Source: Hydractinia symbiolongicarpus
Lineage: Eukaryota > Cnidaria > Hydrozoa > Anthoathecata > Hydractiniidae
Length of the DNA: 64,000 nt
Assembly (NCBI RefSeq): GCF_029227915.1
Contig: NC_079875.1
Coordinates: 2,418,001-2,482,000 of the forward strand
Direction of reading: 5' to 3'
The notes under the pieces were generated by a model. It searched no databases. It worked only from the letters and a program-made list of their open reading frames with translations, and had not been told where the DNA came from. The position numbers and the translations under genes are program-made. Shown piece after piece: positions 1-12,800 of this stretch; within the stretch, counting starts at the first letter, position 1, and each line of letters opens with the position of its first letter.

Positions 1-213
1 AAAAGCGATGCAACCTAGTAATATGAGAAAAATATCGCTAAATACATGTTGGTACGAATATGTGACCCAACCGTTGTAACTCAAATGGACTGACACCGTT
101 AGAAAGTCAATGAAATGTAGTTTTTGAAACTGTCGTTATTTCTTCAGCGCGCGATAACGGCGAGGATTGGTCCCACAGTAAAAATGACTTATTTATCTAA
201 ATTTCTAAATGAA

Positions 214-228
214 GCGCTACCACAGCGC
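214..228. repeat. GCGCT-accac-AGCGC inverted repeat in the monomer
   Basis: A perfect 5-bp inverted repeat around a 5-nt loop, found in most monomers. Some monomer types have gcgcc on the left arm, which shortens the stem to 4 bp, and some right-hand monomers (near 35374 and 36120) have it broken to acgct/aaagcgc. It could form a small hairpin or be a binding site. Only the symmetry is seen; function is unknown. Confidence 0.6.
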
Positions 229-417
229 CCAGGGTAATCGCTGAGTTCCAGCAATCATGTCAAATTAAGATGAACGTTATTTCTTGGAGTCCAGTTGTCT
301 CATTTACCAAATCTATCACGTCACAGTCCAAAGTTAGTTCAATTAAGTCCCACAGTGAATAGTTTCATTGTTAAAAGCGATGCAACCTAGTAATATCAGA
401 AAAAACTATCGCTAAAT

Positions 418-437
418 ACATGTTGGTACGAATATGT
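418..437. repeat. 20-bp near-palindrome (dyad) conserved in every monomer
   Basis: The sequence acatgttggtacgaatatgt matches its own reverse complement at 16 of 20 positions and is centred on GTAC. It recurs essentially unchanged in nearly every complete monomer on both sides of the LINE. One copy near 20820 has gttcgtac and is symmetric at 18 of 20. Right-hand monomers sometimes carry ttggcac, which breaks the centre. It is the longest obvious dyad in the unit and so a candidate site for a dimeric DNA-binding protein; that role is inference. Confidence 0.65.
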
Positions 438-2781
438 GACCCAACCCTTGTAACTCAAACGGACTGAAACCCTTAGAAAGTCATTGAAATGCACTTTTTG
501 AAACTGTCGCTAATTCTTCAGCGCGCGATAACGGCTAAGATTGGTCCCACAGTAAAAAATGACTAATTAATCTAAATTTTAAAATGAAGCGCTACCACAG
601 CGCCCAGTGTAATCGCTGAGTTCCGGCAGTCACGTCAAATTAAGAAGAATGTTTTTTCTTGGAGACCGACTGTCTCTTTTATCACATTTATCAGGTCACA
701 GTCCAAAGTTAGTTCAATTAAGTCCCACAGTGAATCGTTTCATTGTTAAAAGCGATGCAACCTAGAATTATCAGAAAAAACTATCGCTAAATACATGTTG
801 GTACGAATATGTGACCCAACCGTTGTCACTCAAACGGAGTGAGACCGTTAGGAAGTCAATGAAATGTAGTTTTTGAAACTGTTGCTATTTCTTCAGAGCG
901 CGATAACGGCTAGGATTGGTCCCACAGTAAAAAATGACTTGTTTTTCTAAATTTTCAGATGAAGCGCTCCCACAGCCCTCAGTGTAATCGCTGAGTTTCG
1001 GCAATCATGTTAAATTAAGAAGAATGTTATTTCTTGGAGTTCAATTGTCTCATTTATCACATTTATCAGTTCACAGTCCAAAGTTAGTGCAATTAAGTCC
1101 CACAGTCAATCGTTTCATTGTTAAAATCGATACTACCTAGTAATACCGGAAAGATATCACGAAATACATGTTGGTACGAATATGTGACTCAACCGTTGTA
1201 ACTCAAACGGATTAATACTGTTAGAAGGTCAATGAAATGTAGTTTTTGAAACTGTCTCTATTTCTATAGCGCGCGCTAACGGCTAGGATTGGTCCCACAG
1301 TGAAGAATGACTTATTTGTCTTAATTTTTAAATGAAGGGCTACCACAGCGCCCAGTGTAATCGCTGAGTTCCGGCAATCATGTCAAATTAAGAAGAATGT
1401 TATTTCTTGAAGTCCAATTGTCTCACTTATAACATTGATAAGGTCACAGTCCAAAATTAGTTCAATTAATCCCACAGTCAATCGTTTCATTGTTAAAAGC
1501 GATGCAAGCTAGTAATATCAGAAAAATATCGCTAAGTACATGTTGGTACGAATGTGTGACCCAACTGTTGTAACTCAAACGGACTGACACCGTTAGGAAG
1601 TCAATGAAATGTACTTTTTGAATCTGTCGCTATTTCTTCAGCGCGCAATAACGGCTAGGATTGGTCCCACAGTAAAGAATGACTTATTAATCTAAATTTT
1701 TAAATGAAGCGCTACCACAGCGCCCAGTGTAATCGCTGAGTTCCGGCAATCATGTCAAATTAAGAAGAATGTTATTTCTTGGAGCCCAATTGCCTCACTT
1801 ATAACATTTATAAGGTCACAGTCCAAAATCAGTTCAATTAATCCCACAGTCAATCGTTTCATTGTTGAAAGCGATGCAAGCTGGTAATATCAGAAAAATA
1901 TTGTAAGTACATGTTGGTACGAATATGTGACCCAACTGTTGTAACTCAAACGGACTGACACCGTTAGGAAGTCAATGAAATGTACTTTTTGAATCTGTCG
2001 CTATTTCTTCAGCGCGCAATAACGGCTAGGATTGGTCTCACAGTAAAAATTGAATTATTAATCTAAATTTTTAAATAAAGCGCCACCACAGCGCCCAGTG
2101 TAATCGCTGAGTTCCGGCAATCGTGTCAAATTAAGCTGAATGTTATTTCTTGGAGTCCAATTGTCTCATTTATCACATTTATCAGGTCACAGTCCAAAGT
2201 TAGTTCAATTAAGTCCCACATTCAATCGTTTCACTGTTAAAAGCGATGCAACGTAGTAATATCAGAAAAATATCGCTAAGAACATGTTGGTACGAGTATG
2301 TGACCCAACAGTTGTAACTCAAACGAACTGACACCGTTAGAAAGTCAATGAAATGTACTTTTTGAATCTGTCGCTATTTCTTCAGCGCGCGATAACGGCT
2401 AGGATTGGTCCCACAGTAAAAATTGAAGTATTAATCTGAATTTTTAAATGAAGCGCCACCACAGCGCCCAGTGTAATCGCTGAGTTCCTGCAATCCTGTC
2501 AAATTAAGGTGAATGTTATTTCTTGGAGTCCAATTGTCTCATTTATCACATTTATCAGGTCACAGTCCAATGTTAGTTCAATTAACTGCCACATTCAATC
2601 TTTTCATTGATAAAAGCGATGCAACCTATTGAAATGAGAAAAATATCGCTAAATACATGTTGGTACGAATATGTGACTCAACCGTTGTAACTCAAACGGA
2701 TTAATACTGTTAGAAGGTCAATGAAATGTAGTTTTTGAAACTGTCTCTATTTCTTCAGCACGCGCTAACGGCTAGGATTGG

Positions 2782-5700
2782 TCCCACAGTGAAGAATGAC
2801 TTCTTTGTCTAAATTTTTAAATGAAGCGCTACCACAGCGCCCAGTGTAATCGTCAAATTAAGAAGAATGTTATTTCTTGGAGTCCAATTGTCTCACTTAT
2901 AACATTTATAAGGTCACAGTCCAAAATCAGTTCAATTAGTCCCACAGTCAATCGTTTCACTGTTAAAAGCGATGCAACCTAGTAATACCGCAAAGATATC
3001 ACGAAATACATGTTGGTACGAATATGTGACTCAACCGTTGTATCTCAAACGGATTAATACTGTTAGAAGGTCAATGAAATGTAGTTTTTGAAACTGTCTC
3101 TATTTCTTCAGCGCGCGCTAACGGCTAGGATTGGTCCCACAGTGAAGAATGACTTATTTGTCTAAATTTTTAAATGAAGGGCTACCACAGCGCCCAGTGT
3201 AATCGCTGAGTTCCGGCAATCATGTCAAATTAAGAAGAATGTTATTTCTTGAAGTCCAATTGTCTCACTTATACCATTGATAAGGTCACAGTCCAAAATC
3301 AGTTCAATTAATCCCACAGTCAATCGTTTCATTGTTAAAAGCGATGCAAGCTAGTAATGTCAGAAAAATATCGCTAAGTACATGTTGGTACGAATGTGTG
3401 ACCCAACTGTTGTAACTCAAACGGACTGACACCGTTAGGAAGTCAATGAAATGTACTTTTTGAATCTGTCGCTATTTCTTCAGCGCGCAATAACGGCTAG
3501 GATTGGTCCCACAGTAAAGAATGACTTATTAATCTAAATTTTTAAATGAAGCGCTACCACAGCGCCCAGTGTAATCGCTGAGTTCCGGCAATCATGTCAA
3601 ATTAAGAAGAATGTTATTTCTTGGAGTCCAATTGCCTCACTTATAACTTTTATAAGGTCACAGTCCAAAATCAGTTCAATTAATCCCACAGTCAATCGTT
3701 TCATTGTTGAAAGCGATGCAAGCTGGTAATATCAGAAAAATATCGCTAAGTACATGTTGGTACGAATATGTGACCCAACTGTTGTAACTCAAACGGACTG
3801 ACACCGTTAGGAAGTCAATGAAATGTACTTTTTGAATCTGTCGCTATTTCTTCAGCGCGCAATAACGGCTAGGATTGGTCCCACAGTAAAAATTGAATTA
3901 TTAATCTAAATTTTTAAATAAAGCGCCGCCACAGCGCCCAGTGTAATCGCTGAGTTCCGGCAATCGTGTCAAATTAAGCTGAATGTTATTTCTTGGAGTC
4001 CAGTTGTCTCATTTATCACATTTATCAGGTCACAGTCCAAAGTTAGTTCAATTAAGTGCCACATTCAATCGTTTCACTGTTAAAAGCGATGCAACCTAGT
4101 AATATCAGAAAAATATCGCTAAGAACATGTTGGTACGAATATGTGACCCAACAGTTGTAACTCAAACGGACTGACACCGTTAGAAAGTCAATGAAATGTA
4201 CTTTTTGAATCTGTCGCTATTTCTTCAGCGCGCGATAACGGCTAGGATTGGTCCCACAGTAAAAATTGAAGTATTAATCTGAATTTTTAAATGAAGCGCC
4301 ACCACAGCGCCCAGTGTAATCGCTGAGTTCCTGCAATCCTGTCAAATTAAGGTGAATGTTATTTCTTGGAGTCCAATTGTCTCATTTATCACATTTATCA
4401 GGTCACAGTCCAATGTTAGTTCAATTAACTGCCACATTCAATCTTTTCATTGATAAAAGCGATGCAACCTATTGAAATGAGAAAAATATCGCTAAATACA
4501 TGTTGGTACGAATATGTGACTCAACCGTTGTAACTCAAACGGATTAATACTGTTAGAAGGTCAATGAAATGTAGTTTTTGAAACTGTCTCTATTTCTTCA
4601 GCACGCGCTAACGGCTAGGATTGGTCCCACAGTGAAGAATGACTTCTTTGTCTAAATTTTTAAATGAAGCGCTACCACAGCGCCCAGTGTAATCGTCAAA
4701 TTAAGAAGAATGTTATTTCTTGGAGTCCAATTGTCTCACTTATAACATTTATAAGGTCACAGTCCAAAATCAGTTCAATTAGTCCCACAGTCAATCGTTT
4801 CACTGTTAAAAGCGATGCAACCTAGTAATACCGCAAAGATATCACGAAATACATGTTGGTACGAATATGTGACTCAACCATTGTAACTCAAACGGATTAA
4901 TACTGTTAGAAGGTCAATGAAATGTAGTTTTTGAAACTGTCTCTATTTCTTCAGCGCGCGCTAACGGCTAGGATTGGTCCCACAGTGAAGAATGACTTAT
5001 TTGTCTAAATTTTTAAATGAAGGGATACCACAGCGCCCAGTGTAATCGCTGAGTTCCGGCAATCATGTCAAATTAAGAAGAATGTTATTTCTTGAAGTCC
5101 AATTGTCTCACTTATACCATTGATAAGGTCACAGTCCAAAATCAGTTCAATTAATCCCACAGTCAATCGTTTCATTGTTAAAAGCGATGCAAGCTAGTAA
5201 TATCAGAAAAATATCGCTAAGTACATGTTGGTACGAATGTGTGACCCAACTGTTGTAACTCAAACGGACTGACACCGTTAGGAAGTCAATGAAATGTACT
5301 TTTTGAATCTGTCGCTATTTCTTCAGCGCGCAATAACGGCTAGGATTGGTCCCACAGTAAAGAATGACTTATTAATCTAAATTTTTAAATGAAGCGCTAC
5401 CACAGCGCCCAGTGTAATCGCTGAGTTCCGGCAATCATGTCAAATTAAGAAGAATGTTATTTCTTGGAGTCCAATTGCCTCACTTATAACTTTTATAACG
5501 TCACAGTCCAAAATCAGTTCAATTAATCCCACAGTCAATCGTTTCATTGTTGAAAGCGATGCAAGCTGGTAATATCAGAAAAATATCGCTAAGTACATGT
5601 TGGTACGAATATGTGACCGAACTGTTGTAACTCAAACGGACTGACACCGTTAGGAAGTCAATGAAATGTACTTTTTGAATCTGTCGCTATTTCTTCAGCG

Positions 5701-6467
5701 GGCAATAACGGCTAGGATTGGTCCCACAGTAAAAATTGAATTATTAATCTAAATTTTTAAATAAAGCGCCGCCACAGCGCCCAGTGTAATCGCTGAGTTC
5801 CGGCAATCGTGTCAAATTAAGCTGAATGTTATTTCTTGGAGTCCAGTTGTCTCATTTATCACATTTATCAGGTCACAGTCCAAAGTTAGTTCAATTAAGT
5901 CCCACATTCAATCGTTTCACTGTTAAAAGCGATGCAACCTAGTAATATCAGAAAAATATCGCTAAGAACATGTTGGTACGAATATGTGACCCAACAGTTG
6001 TAACTCAAACGGACTGACACCGTTAGAAAGTCAATGAAATGTACTTTTTGAATCTGTCGCTATTTCTTCAGCGCGCGATAACGGCTAGGATTGGTCCCAC
6101 AGTAAAAATTGAAGTATTAATCTGAATTTTTAAATGAAGCGCCACCACAGCGCCCAGTGTAATCGCTGAGTTCCTGCAATCGTGTCAAATTAAGGTGAAT
6201 GTTATTTCTTGGAGTCCAATTGTCTCATTTATCACATTTATCAGGTCACAGTCCAATGTTAGTTCAATAAAGTCCCACATTCAATCGTTTAACTGATAAA
6301 AGCGATGCAACCTATTGACATGAGAAAAATATCGCTAAATACATGTTGGTACGAATATGTGACGCAACCGTTGTAACTGAAGCGGATTTATACCGTTAGA
6401 AAGTTAATGAAATGTAGTTTTTGAAACTGTCGCTATTTCTTCACCACGGCATAACCGCTAGGATTGG
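2782..6467 (+). repeat. Tandem pentamer duplication, 2 x ~1843 bp
   Basis: The five-monomer block starting at 2782 is repeated from 4625 with almost no differences. Each block starts with the shortened monomer bearing the 19-bp deletion (junctions at 2852 and 4695) and passes through the ccgcaaagatatcacg unit at 2981 and 4824, the same 1843-bp offset. This duplication is specific to HOR copy 1. Confidence 0.88.
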
Positions 6468-9400
6468 TCCCACAGTAAAGAATGACTTGCTTATCTAAAT
6501 TTTTAATTGAAGCGCTACCACAGCGCCCAGTGTAATCGCTGAGTTCCGGCAATCTTGTCAAATTAAGAAGAATGTTATTTCTTGAAGTCCAATTGTCTCA
6601 CTTATAACATTGATAAGGTCACAGTCCAAAATCAGTTCAATTAATCCCACAAACAATCGTTTCATTGTTAAAAGCGGTGCAAGCTAGTAATATCAGAAAA
6701 ATATCGCTAAGTACATGTTGGTACGAATATGTGACCCAACTGTTGTAACTCAAACGGACTGACACCGTTAGGAAGTCAATGAAATGTACTTTTTGAATCT
6801 GTCGCTATTTCTTCAGCGCGCAATAACGGCTAGGATTGGTCTCACAGTAAAAATTGAATTATTAATCTAAATTTTTAAATAAAGCGCCACCACAGCGCCC
6901 AGTGTAATCGCTGAGTTCCGGCAATCGTGTCAAATTAAGCTGAATGTTATTTCTTGGAGTCCAATTGTCTCATTTATCACATTTATCAGGTCACAGTCCA
7001 AAGTTAGTTCAATTAAGTCCCACATTCAATCGTTTCACTGTTAAAAGCGATGCAACCTAGTAATATCAGAAAAATATCGCTAAGAACATGTTGGTACGAA
7101 TATGTGACCCAACAGTTGTAACTCAAACGAACTGACACCGTTAGAAAGTCAATGAAATGTACTTTTTGAATCTGTCGCTATTTCTTCAGCGCGCGATAAC
7201 GGCTAGGATTGGTCCCACAGTAAAAATTGAAGTATTAATCTGAATTTTTAAATGAAGCGCCACCACAGCGCCCAGTGTAATCGCTGAGTTCCTGCAATCC
7301 TGTCAAATTAAGGTGAATGTTATTTCTTGGAGTCCAATTGTCTCATTTATCACATTTATCAGGTCACAGTCCAATGTTAGTTCAATTATCTGCCACATTC
7401 AATCTTTTCATTGATAAAAGCGATGCAACCTATTGACATGAGAAAAATATCGCTAAATACATGTTGGTACGAATATGTGACTCAACCGTTGTAACTCAAA
7501 CGGATTAATACTGTTAGAAGGTCAATGAAATGTAGTTTTTGAAACTGTCTCTATTTCTTCAGCGCGCGCTAACGGCTAGGATTGGTCCCACAGTGAAGAA
7601 TGACTTCTTTGTCTAAATTTTTAAATGAAGCGCTACCACAGCGCCCAGTGTAATCGTCAAATTAAGAAGAATGTTATTTCTTGGAGTCCAATTGTCTCAC
7701 TTATAACATTTATAAGGTCACAGTCCAAAATCAGTTCAATTAGTCCCACAGTCAATCGTTTCACTGTTAAAAGCGATGCAACCTAGTAATACCGCAAAGA
7801 TATCACGAAATACATGTTGGTACGAATATGTGACTCAACCGTTGTAACTCAAACGGATTAATACTGTTAGAAGGTCAATGAAATGTAGTTTTTGAAACTG
7901 TCTCTATTTCTTCAGCGCGCGCTAACGGCTAGGATTGGTCCCACAGTGAAGAATGACTTATTTGTCTAAATTTTTAAATGAAGGGCTACCACAGCGCCTA
8001 GTGTAATCGCTGAGTTCCGGCAATCATGTCAAATTAAGAAGAATGTTATTTCTTGAAGTCCAATTGTCTCACTTATACCATTGATAAGGTCACAGTCCAA
8101 AATCAGTTCAATTAATCCCACAGTCAATCGTTTCATTGTTAAAAGCGATGCAAGCTAGTAATATCAGAAAAATATCGCTAAGTACATGTTGGTACGAATG
8201 TGTGACCCAACTGTTGTAACTCAAACGGACTGACACCGTTAGGAAGTCAATGAAATGTACTTTTTGAATCTGTCGCTATTTCTTCAGCGCGCAATAACGG
8301 CTAGGATTGGTCCCACAGTAAAGAATGACTTATTAATCTAAATTTTTAAATGAAGCGCTACCACAGCGCCCAGTGTAATCGCTGAGTTCCGGCAATCATG
8401 TCAAATTAAGAAGAATGTTATTTCTTGGAGTCCAATTGCCTCACTTATAACTTTTATAAGGTCACAGTCCAAAATCAATTCAATTAATCCCACAGTCAAT
8501 CGTTTCATTGTTGAAAGCGATGCAAGCTGGTAATATCAGAAAAATATCGCTAAGTACATGTTGGTACGAATATGTGACCCAACTGTTGTAACTCAAACGG
8601 ACTGACACCGTTAGGAAGTCAATGAAATGTACTTTTTGAATCTGTCGCTATTTCTTCAGCGCGCAATAACGGCTAGGATTGGTCCCACAGTAAAAATTGA
8701 ATTATTAATCTAAATTTTTAAATAAAGCGCCGCCACAGCGCCCAGTGTAATCGCTGAGTTCCGGCAATCGTGTCAAATTAAGCTGAATGTTATTTCTTGG
8801 AGTCCAGTTGTCTCATTTATCACATTTATCAGGTCACAGTCCAAAGTTAGTTCAATTAAGTCCCACATTCAATCGTTTCACTGTTAAAAGCGATGCAACC
8901 TAGTAATATCAGAAAAAAATCGCTAAGAACATGTTGGTACGAATATGTGACCCAACAGTTGTAACTCAAACGGACTGACACCGTTAGAAAGTCAATGAAA
9001 TGTACTTTTTGAATCTGTCGCTATTTCTTCAGCGCGCGATAACGGCTAGGATTGGTCCCACAGTAAAAATTGAATTATTAATCTGAATTTTTAAATGAAG
9101 CGCCACCACAGCGCCCAGTGTAATCGCTGAGTTCCTGCAATCGTGTCAAATTAAGGTGAATGTTATTTCTTGGAGTCCAATTGTCTCATTTATCACATTT
9201 ATCAGGTCACAGTCCAATGTTAGTTCAATAAAGTCCCACATTCAATCGTTTCACTGATAAAAGCGATGCAACCTATTGACATGAGAAAAATATCGCTAAA
9301 TACATGTTGGTACGAATATGTGACGCAACCGTTATAACTGAAGCGGATTTATACCGTTAGAAAGTTAATGAAATGTAGTTTTTGAAACTGTCGCTATTTC

Positions 9401-9800
9401 TTCACCACGCGATAACCGCTAGGATTGGTCCCACAGTAAAGAATGACTTGCTTATCTAAATTTTTAATTGAAGCGCTACCACAGCGCCCAGTGTAATCGC
9501 TGAGTTCCGGCAATCTTGTCAAATTAAGAAGAATGTTATTTCTTGAAGTCCAATTGTCTCACTTATAACATTGATAAGGTCACAGTCCAAAATCAGTTCA
9601 ATTAATCCCACAAACAATCGTTTCATTGTTAAAAGCGGTGCAAGCTAGTAATATCAGAAAAATATCGCTAAGTACATGTTGGTACGAATATGTGACCCAA
9701 CTGTTGTAACTCAAACGGACTGACACCGTTAGGAGGTCAATGAAATGTACTTTTTGAATCTGTCGCTATTTCTTCAGCGCGCGATAACGGCGAGGATTGG

Positions 9801-12800
9801 TCCCACAGTAAAAATGACTTATTTATCTAAATTTCTAAATGAAGCGCTACCACAGCGCACAGGGTAATCGCTGAGTTCCAGCAATCATGTCAAATTAAGA
9901 TGAACGTTATTTCTTGGAGTCCAGTTGTCTCATTTACCAAATCTATCACGTCACAGTCCAAAGTTAGTTCAATTAAGTCCCACAGTGAATCGTTTCATTG
10001 TTAAAAGCGATGCAACCTAGTAATATCAGAAAAAACTATCGCTAAATACATGTTGGTACGAATATGTGACCCAACCCTTGTAACTCAAACGGACTGAAAC
10101 CCTTAGAAAGTCATTGAAATGCACTTTTTGAAACTGTCGCTAATTCTTCAGCGCGCGATAACGGCTAGGATTGGTCCCACAGTAAAAAATGACTAATTAA
10201 TCTAAATTTTAAAATGAAGCGCTACCACAGCGCCCAGTGTAATCGCTGAGTTCCGGCAGTCACGTCAAATTAAGAAGAATGTTTTTTCTTGGAGACCGAC
10301 TGTCTCTTTTATCACATTTATCAGGTCACAGTCCAAAGTTAGTTCAATTAAGTCCCACAGTGAATCGTTTCATTGTTAAAAGCGATGCAACCTAGAATTA
10401 TCAGAAAAAACTATCGCTAAATACATGTTGGTACGAATATGTGACCCAACCGTTGTCACTCAAACGGAGTGAGACCGTTAGGAAGTCAATGAAATGTAGT
10501 TTTTGAAACTGTTGCTATTTCTTTAGAGGGCGATAACGGCTAGGATTGGTCCCACAGTAAAAAATGACTTGTTTTTCTAAATTTTCAGATGAAGCGCTCC
10601 CACAGCCCTCAGTGTAATCGCTGAGTTTCGGCAATCATGTTAAATTAAGAAGAATGTTATTTCTTGGAGTTCAATTGTCTCATTTATCACATTTATCAGT
10701 TCACAGTCCAAAGTTAGTGCAATTAAGTCCCACAGTCAATCGTTTCATTGTTAAAATCGATACTACCTAGTAATACCGGAAAGATATCACGAAATACATG
10801 TTGGTACGAACATGTGACTCAACCGTTGTAACTCAAACGGATTAATACTGTTAGAAGGTCAATGAAATGTAGTTTTTGAAACTGTCTCTATTTCTTCAGC
10901 GCGCGCTAACGGCTAGGATTGGTCCCACAGTGAAGAATGACTTATTTGTCTAAATTTTTAAATGAAGGGCTACCACAGCGCCCAGTGTAATCGCTGAGTT
11001 CCGGCAATCATGTCAAATTAAGAAGAATGTTATTTCTTGAAGTCCAATTGTCTCACTTATACCATTGATAAGGTCACAGTCCAAAATCAGTTCAATTAAT
11101 CCCACAGTCAATCGTTTCATTGTTAAAAGCGATGCAAGCTAGTAATATCAGAAAAATATTGCTAAGTACATGTTGGTACGAATGTGTGACCCAACTGTTG
11201 TAACTCAAACGGACTGACACCGTTAGGAAGTCAATGAAATGTACTTTTTGAATCTGTCGCTATTTCTTCAGCGCGCAATAACGGCTAGGATTGGTCCCAC
11301 AGTAAAGAATGACTTATTAATCTAAATTTTTAAATGAAGCGCTACCACAGCGCCCAGTGTAATCGCTGAGTTCCGGCAATCATGTCAAATTAAGAAGAAT
11401 GTTATTTCTTGGAGTCCAATTGCCTCACTTATAACTTTTATAAGGTCACAGTCCAAAATCAGTTCAATTAATCCCACAGTCAATCGTTTCATTGTTGAAA
11501 GCGATGCAAGCTGGTAATATCAGAAAAATATCGCTAAGTACATGTTGGTACGAATATGTGACCGAACTGTTGTAACTCAAACGGACTGACACCGTTAGGA
11601 AGTCAATGAAATGTACTTTTTGAATCTGTCGCTATTTCTTCAGCGCGCAATAACGGCTAGGATTGGTCCCACAGTAAAAATTGAATTATTAATCTAAATT
11701 TTTAAATAAAGCGCCGCCACAGCGCCCAGTGTAATCGCTGAGTTCCGGCAATCGTGTCAAATTAAGCTGAATGTTATTTCTTGGAGTCCAGTTGTCTCAT
11801 TTATCACATTTATCAGGTCACAGTCCAAAGTTAGTTCAATTAAGTCCCACATTCAATCGTTTCACTGTTAAAAGCGATGCAACCTAGTAATATCAGAAAA
11901 ATATGGCTAAGAACATGTTGGTACGAATATGTGACCCAACAGTTGTAACTCAAACGGACTGACACCGTTAGAAAGTCAATGAAATGTACTTTTTGAATCT
12001 GTCGCTATTTCTTCAGCGCGCGATAACGGCTAGGATTGGTCCCACAGTAAAAATTGAAGTATTAATCTGAATTTTTAAATGAAGCGCCACCACAGCGCCC
12101 AGTGTAATCGCTGAGTTCCTGCAATCGTGTCAAATTAAGGTGAATGTTATTTCTTGGAGTCCAATTGTCTCATTTATCACATTTATCAGGTCACAGTCCA
12201 ATGTTAGTTCAATAAAGTCCCACATTCAATCGTTTAACTGATAAAAGCGATGCAACCTATTGACATGAGAAAAATATCGCTAAATACATGTTGGTACGAA
12301 TATGTGACGCAACCGTTGTAACTGAAGCGGATTTATACCGTTAGAAAGTTAATGAAATGTAGTTTTTGAAACTGTCGCTATTTCTTCACCACGCCATAAC
12401 CGCTAGGATTGGTCCCACAGTAAAGAATGACTTGCTTATCTAAATTTTTAATTGAAGCGCTACCACAGCGCCCAGTGTAATCGCTGAGTTCCGGCAATCT
12501 TGTCAAATTAAGAAGAATGTTATTTTTTGAAGTCCAATTGTCTCACTTATAACATTGATAAGGTCACAGTCCAAAATCAGTTCAATTAATCCCACAAACA
12601 ATCGTTTCATTGTTAAAAGCGGTGCAAGCTAGTAATATCAGAAAAATATCGCTAAGTACATGTTGGTACGAATATGTGACCCAACTGTTGTAACTCAAAC
12701 GGACTGACACCGTTAGGAAGTCAATGAAATGTACTTTTTGAATCTGTCGCTATTTCTTCAGCGCGCAATAACGGCTAGGATTGGTCTCACAGTAAAAATT

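Larger units (their letters stand above)
171..544 (+). repeat. Representative satellite monomer (374 bp)
   Basis: One unit counted from tcccacagt to the next equivalent tcccac at 545. In order it holds: tcccacagt (171); an AT-rich tract with atttctaaat; the GCGCT/AGCGC inverted repeat (214-228); a second tcccacagt (348-356) that splits the unit into parts of 177 and 197 bp; an inverted repeat AGCGAT (376-381) / ATCGCT (408-413); the 20-bp near-palindrome (418-437); and a GC-richer gcgcgcgataacgg segment just before the next unit. The repeated tcccacagt raises the possibility of an old dimer origin, but the two halves show no other clear similarity by eye. Confidence 0.9.
171..9800 (+). repeat. 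Higher-order repeat copy 1 (9630 bp, 26 monomers)
   Basis: Starts with the distinctive monomer having atttctaaatgaagcg and agggtaatcg (171), followed by types with gactaattaatc (545) and with ttttcagatgaagcgctccc (near 950). The same trio restarts at 9801 and 17962. Copy 1 is longer than copy 2 by 1469 bp, about four monomers, because the two copies contain different internal tandem duplications. Confidence 0.9.

Noticed and set aside
240-260. RNA polymerase III box B in gctgagttccggcaatc, suggesting a tRNA-derived origin
   Set aside because: The match to GGTTCGANNCC is poor and no box A or cloverleaf fold could be found at suitable spacing.
418-437. Mammalian-type CENP-B box
   Set aside because: The pattern nTTCGnnnnAnnCGGGn was not found in the monomer; the dyad has gttggtacgaat and lacks the CGGG end.
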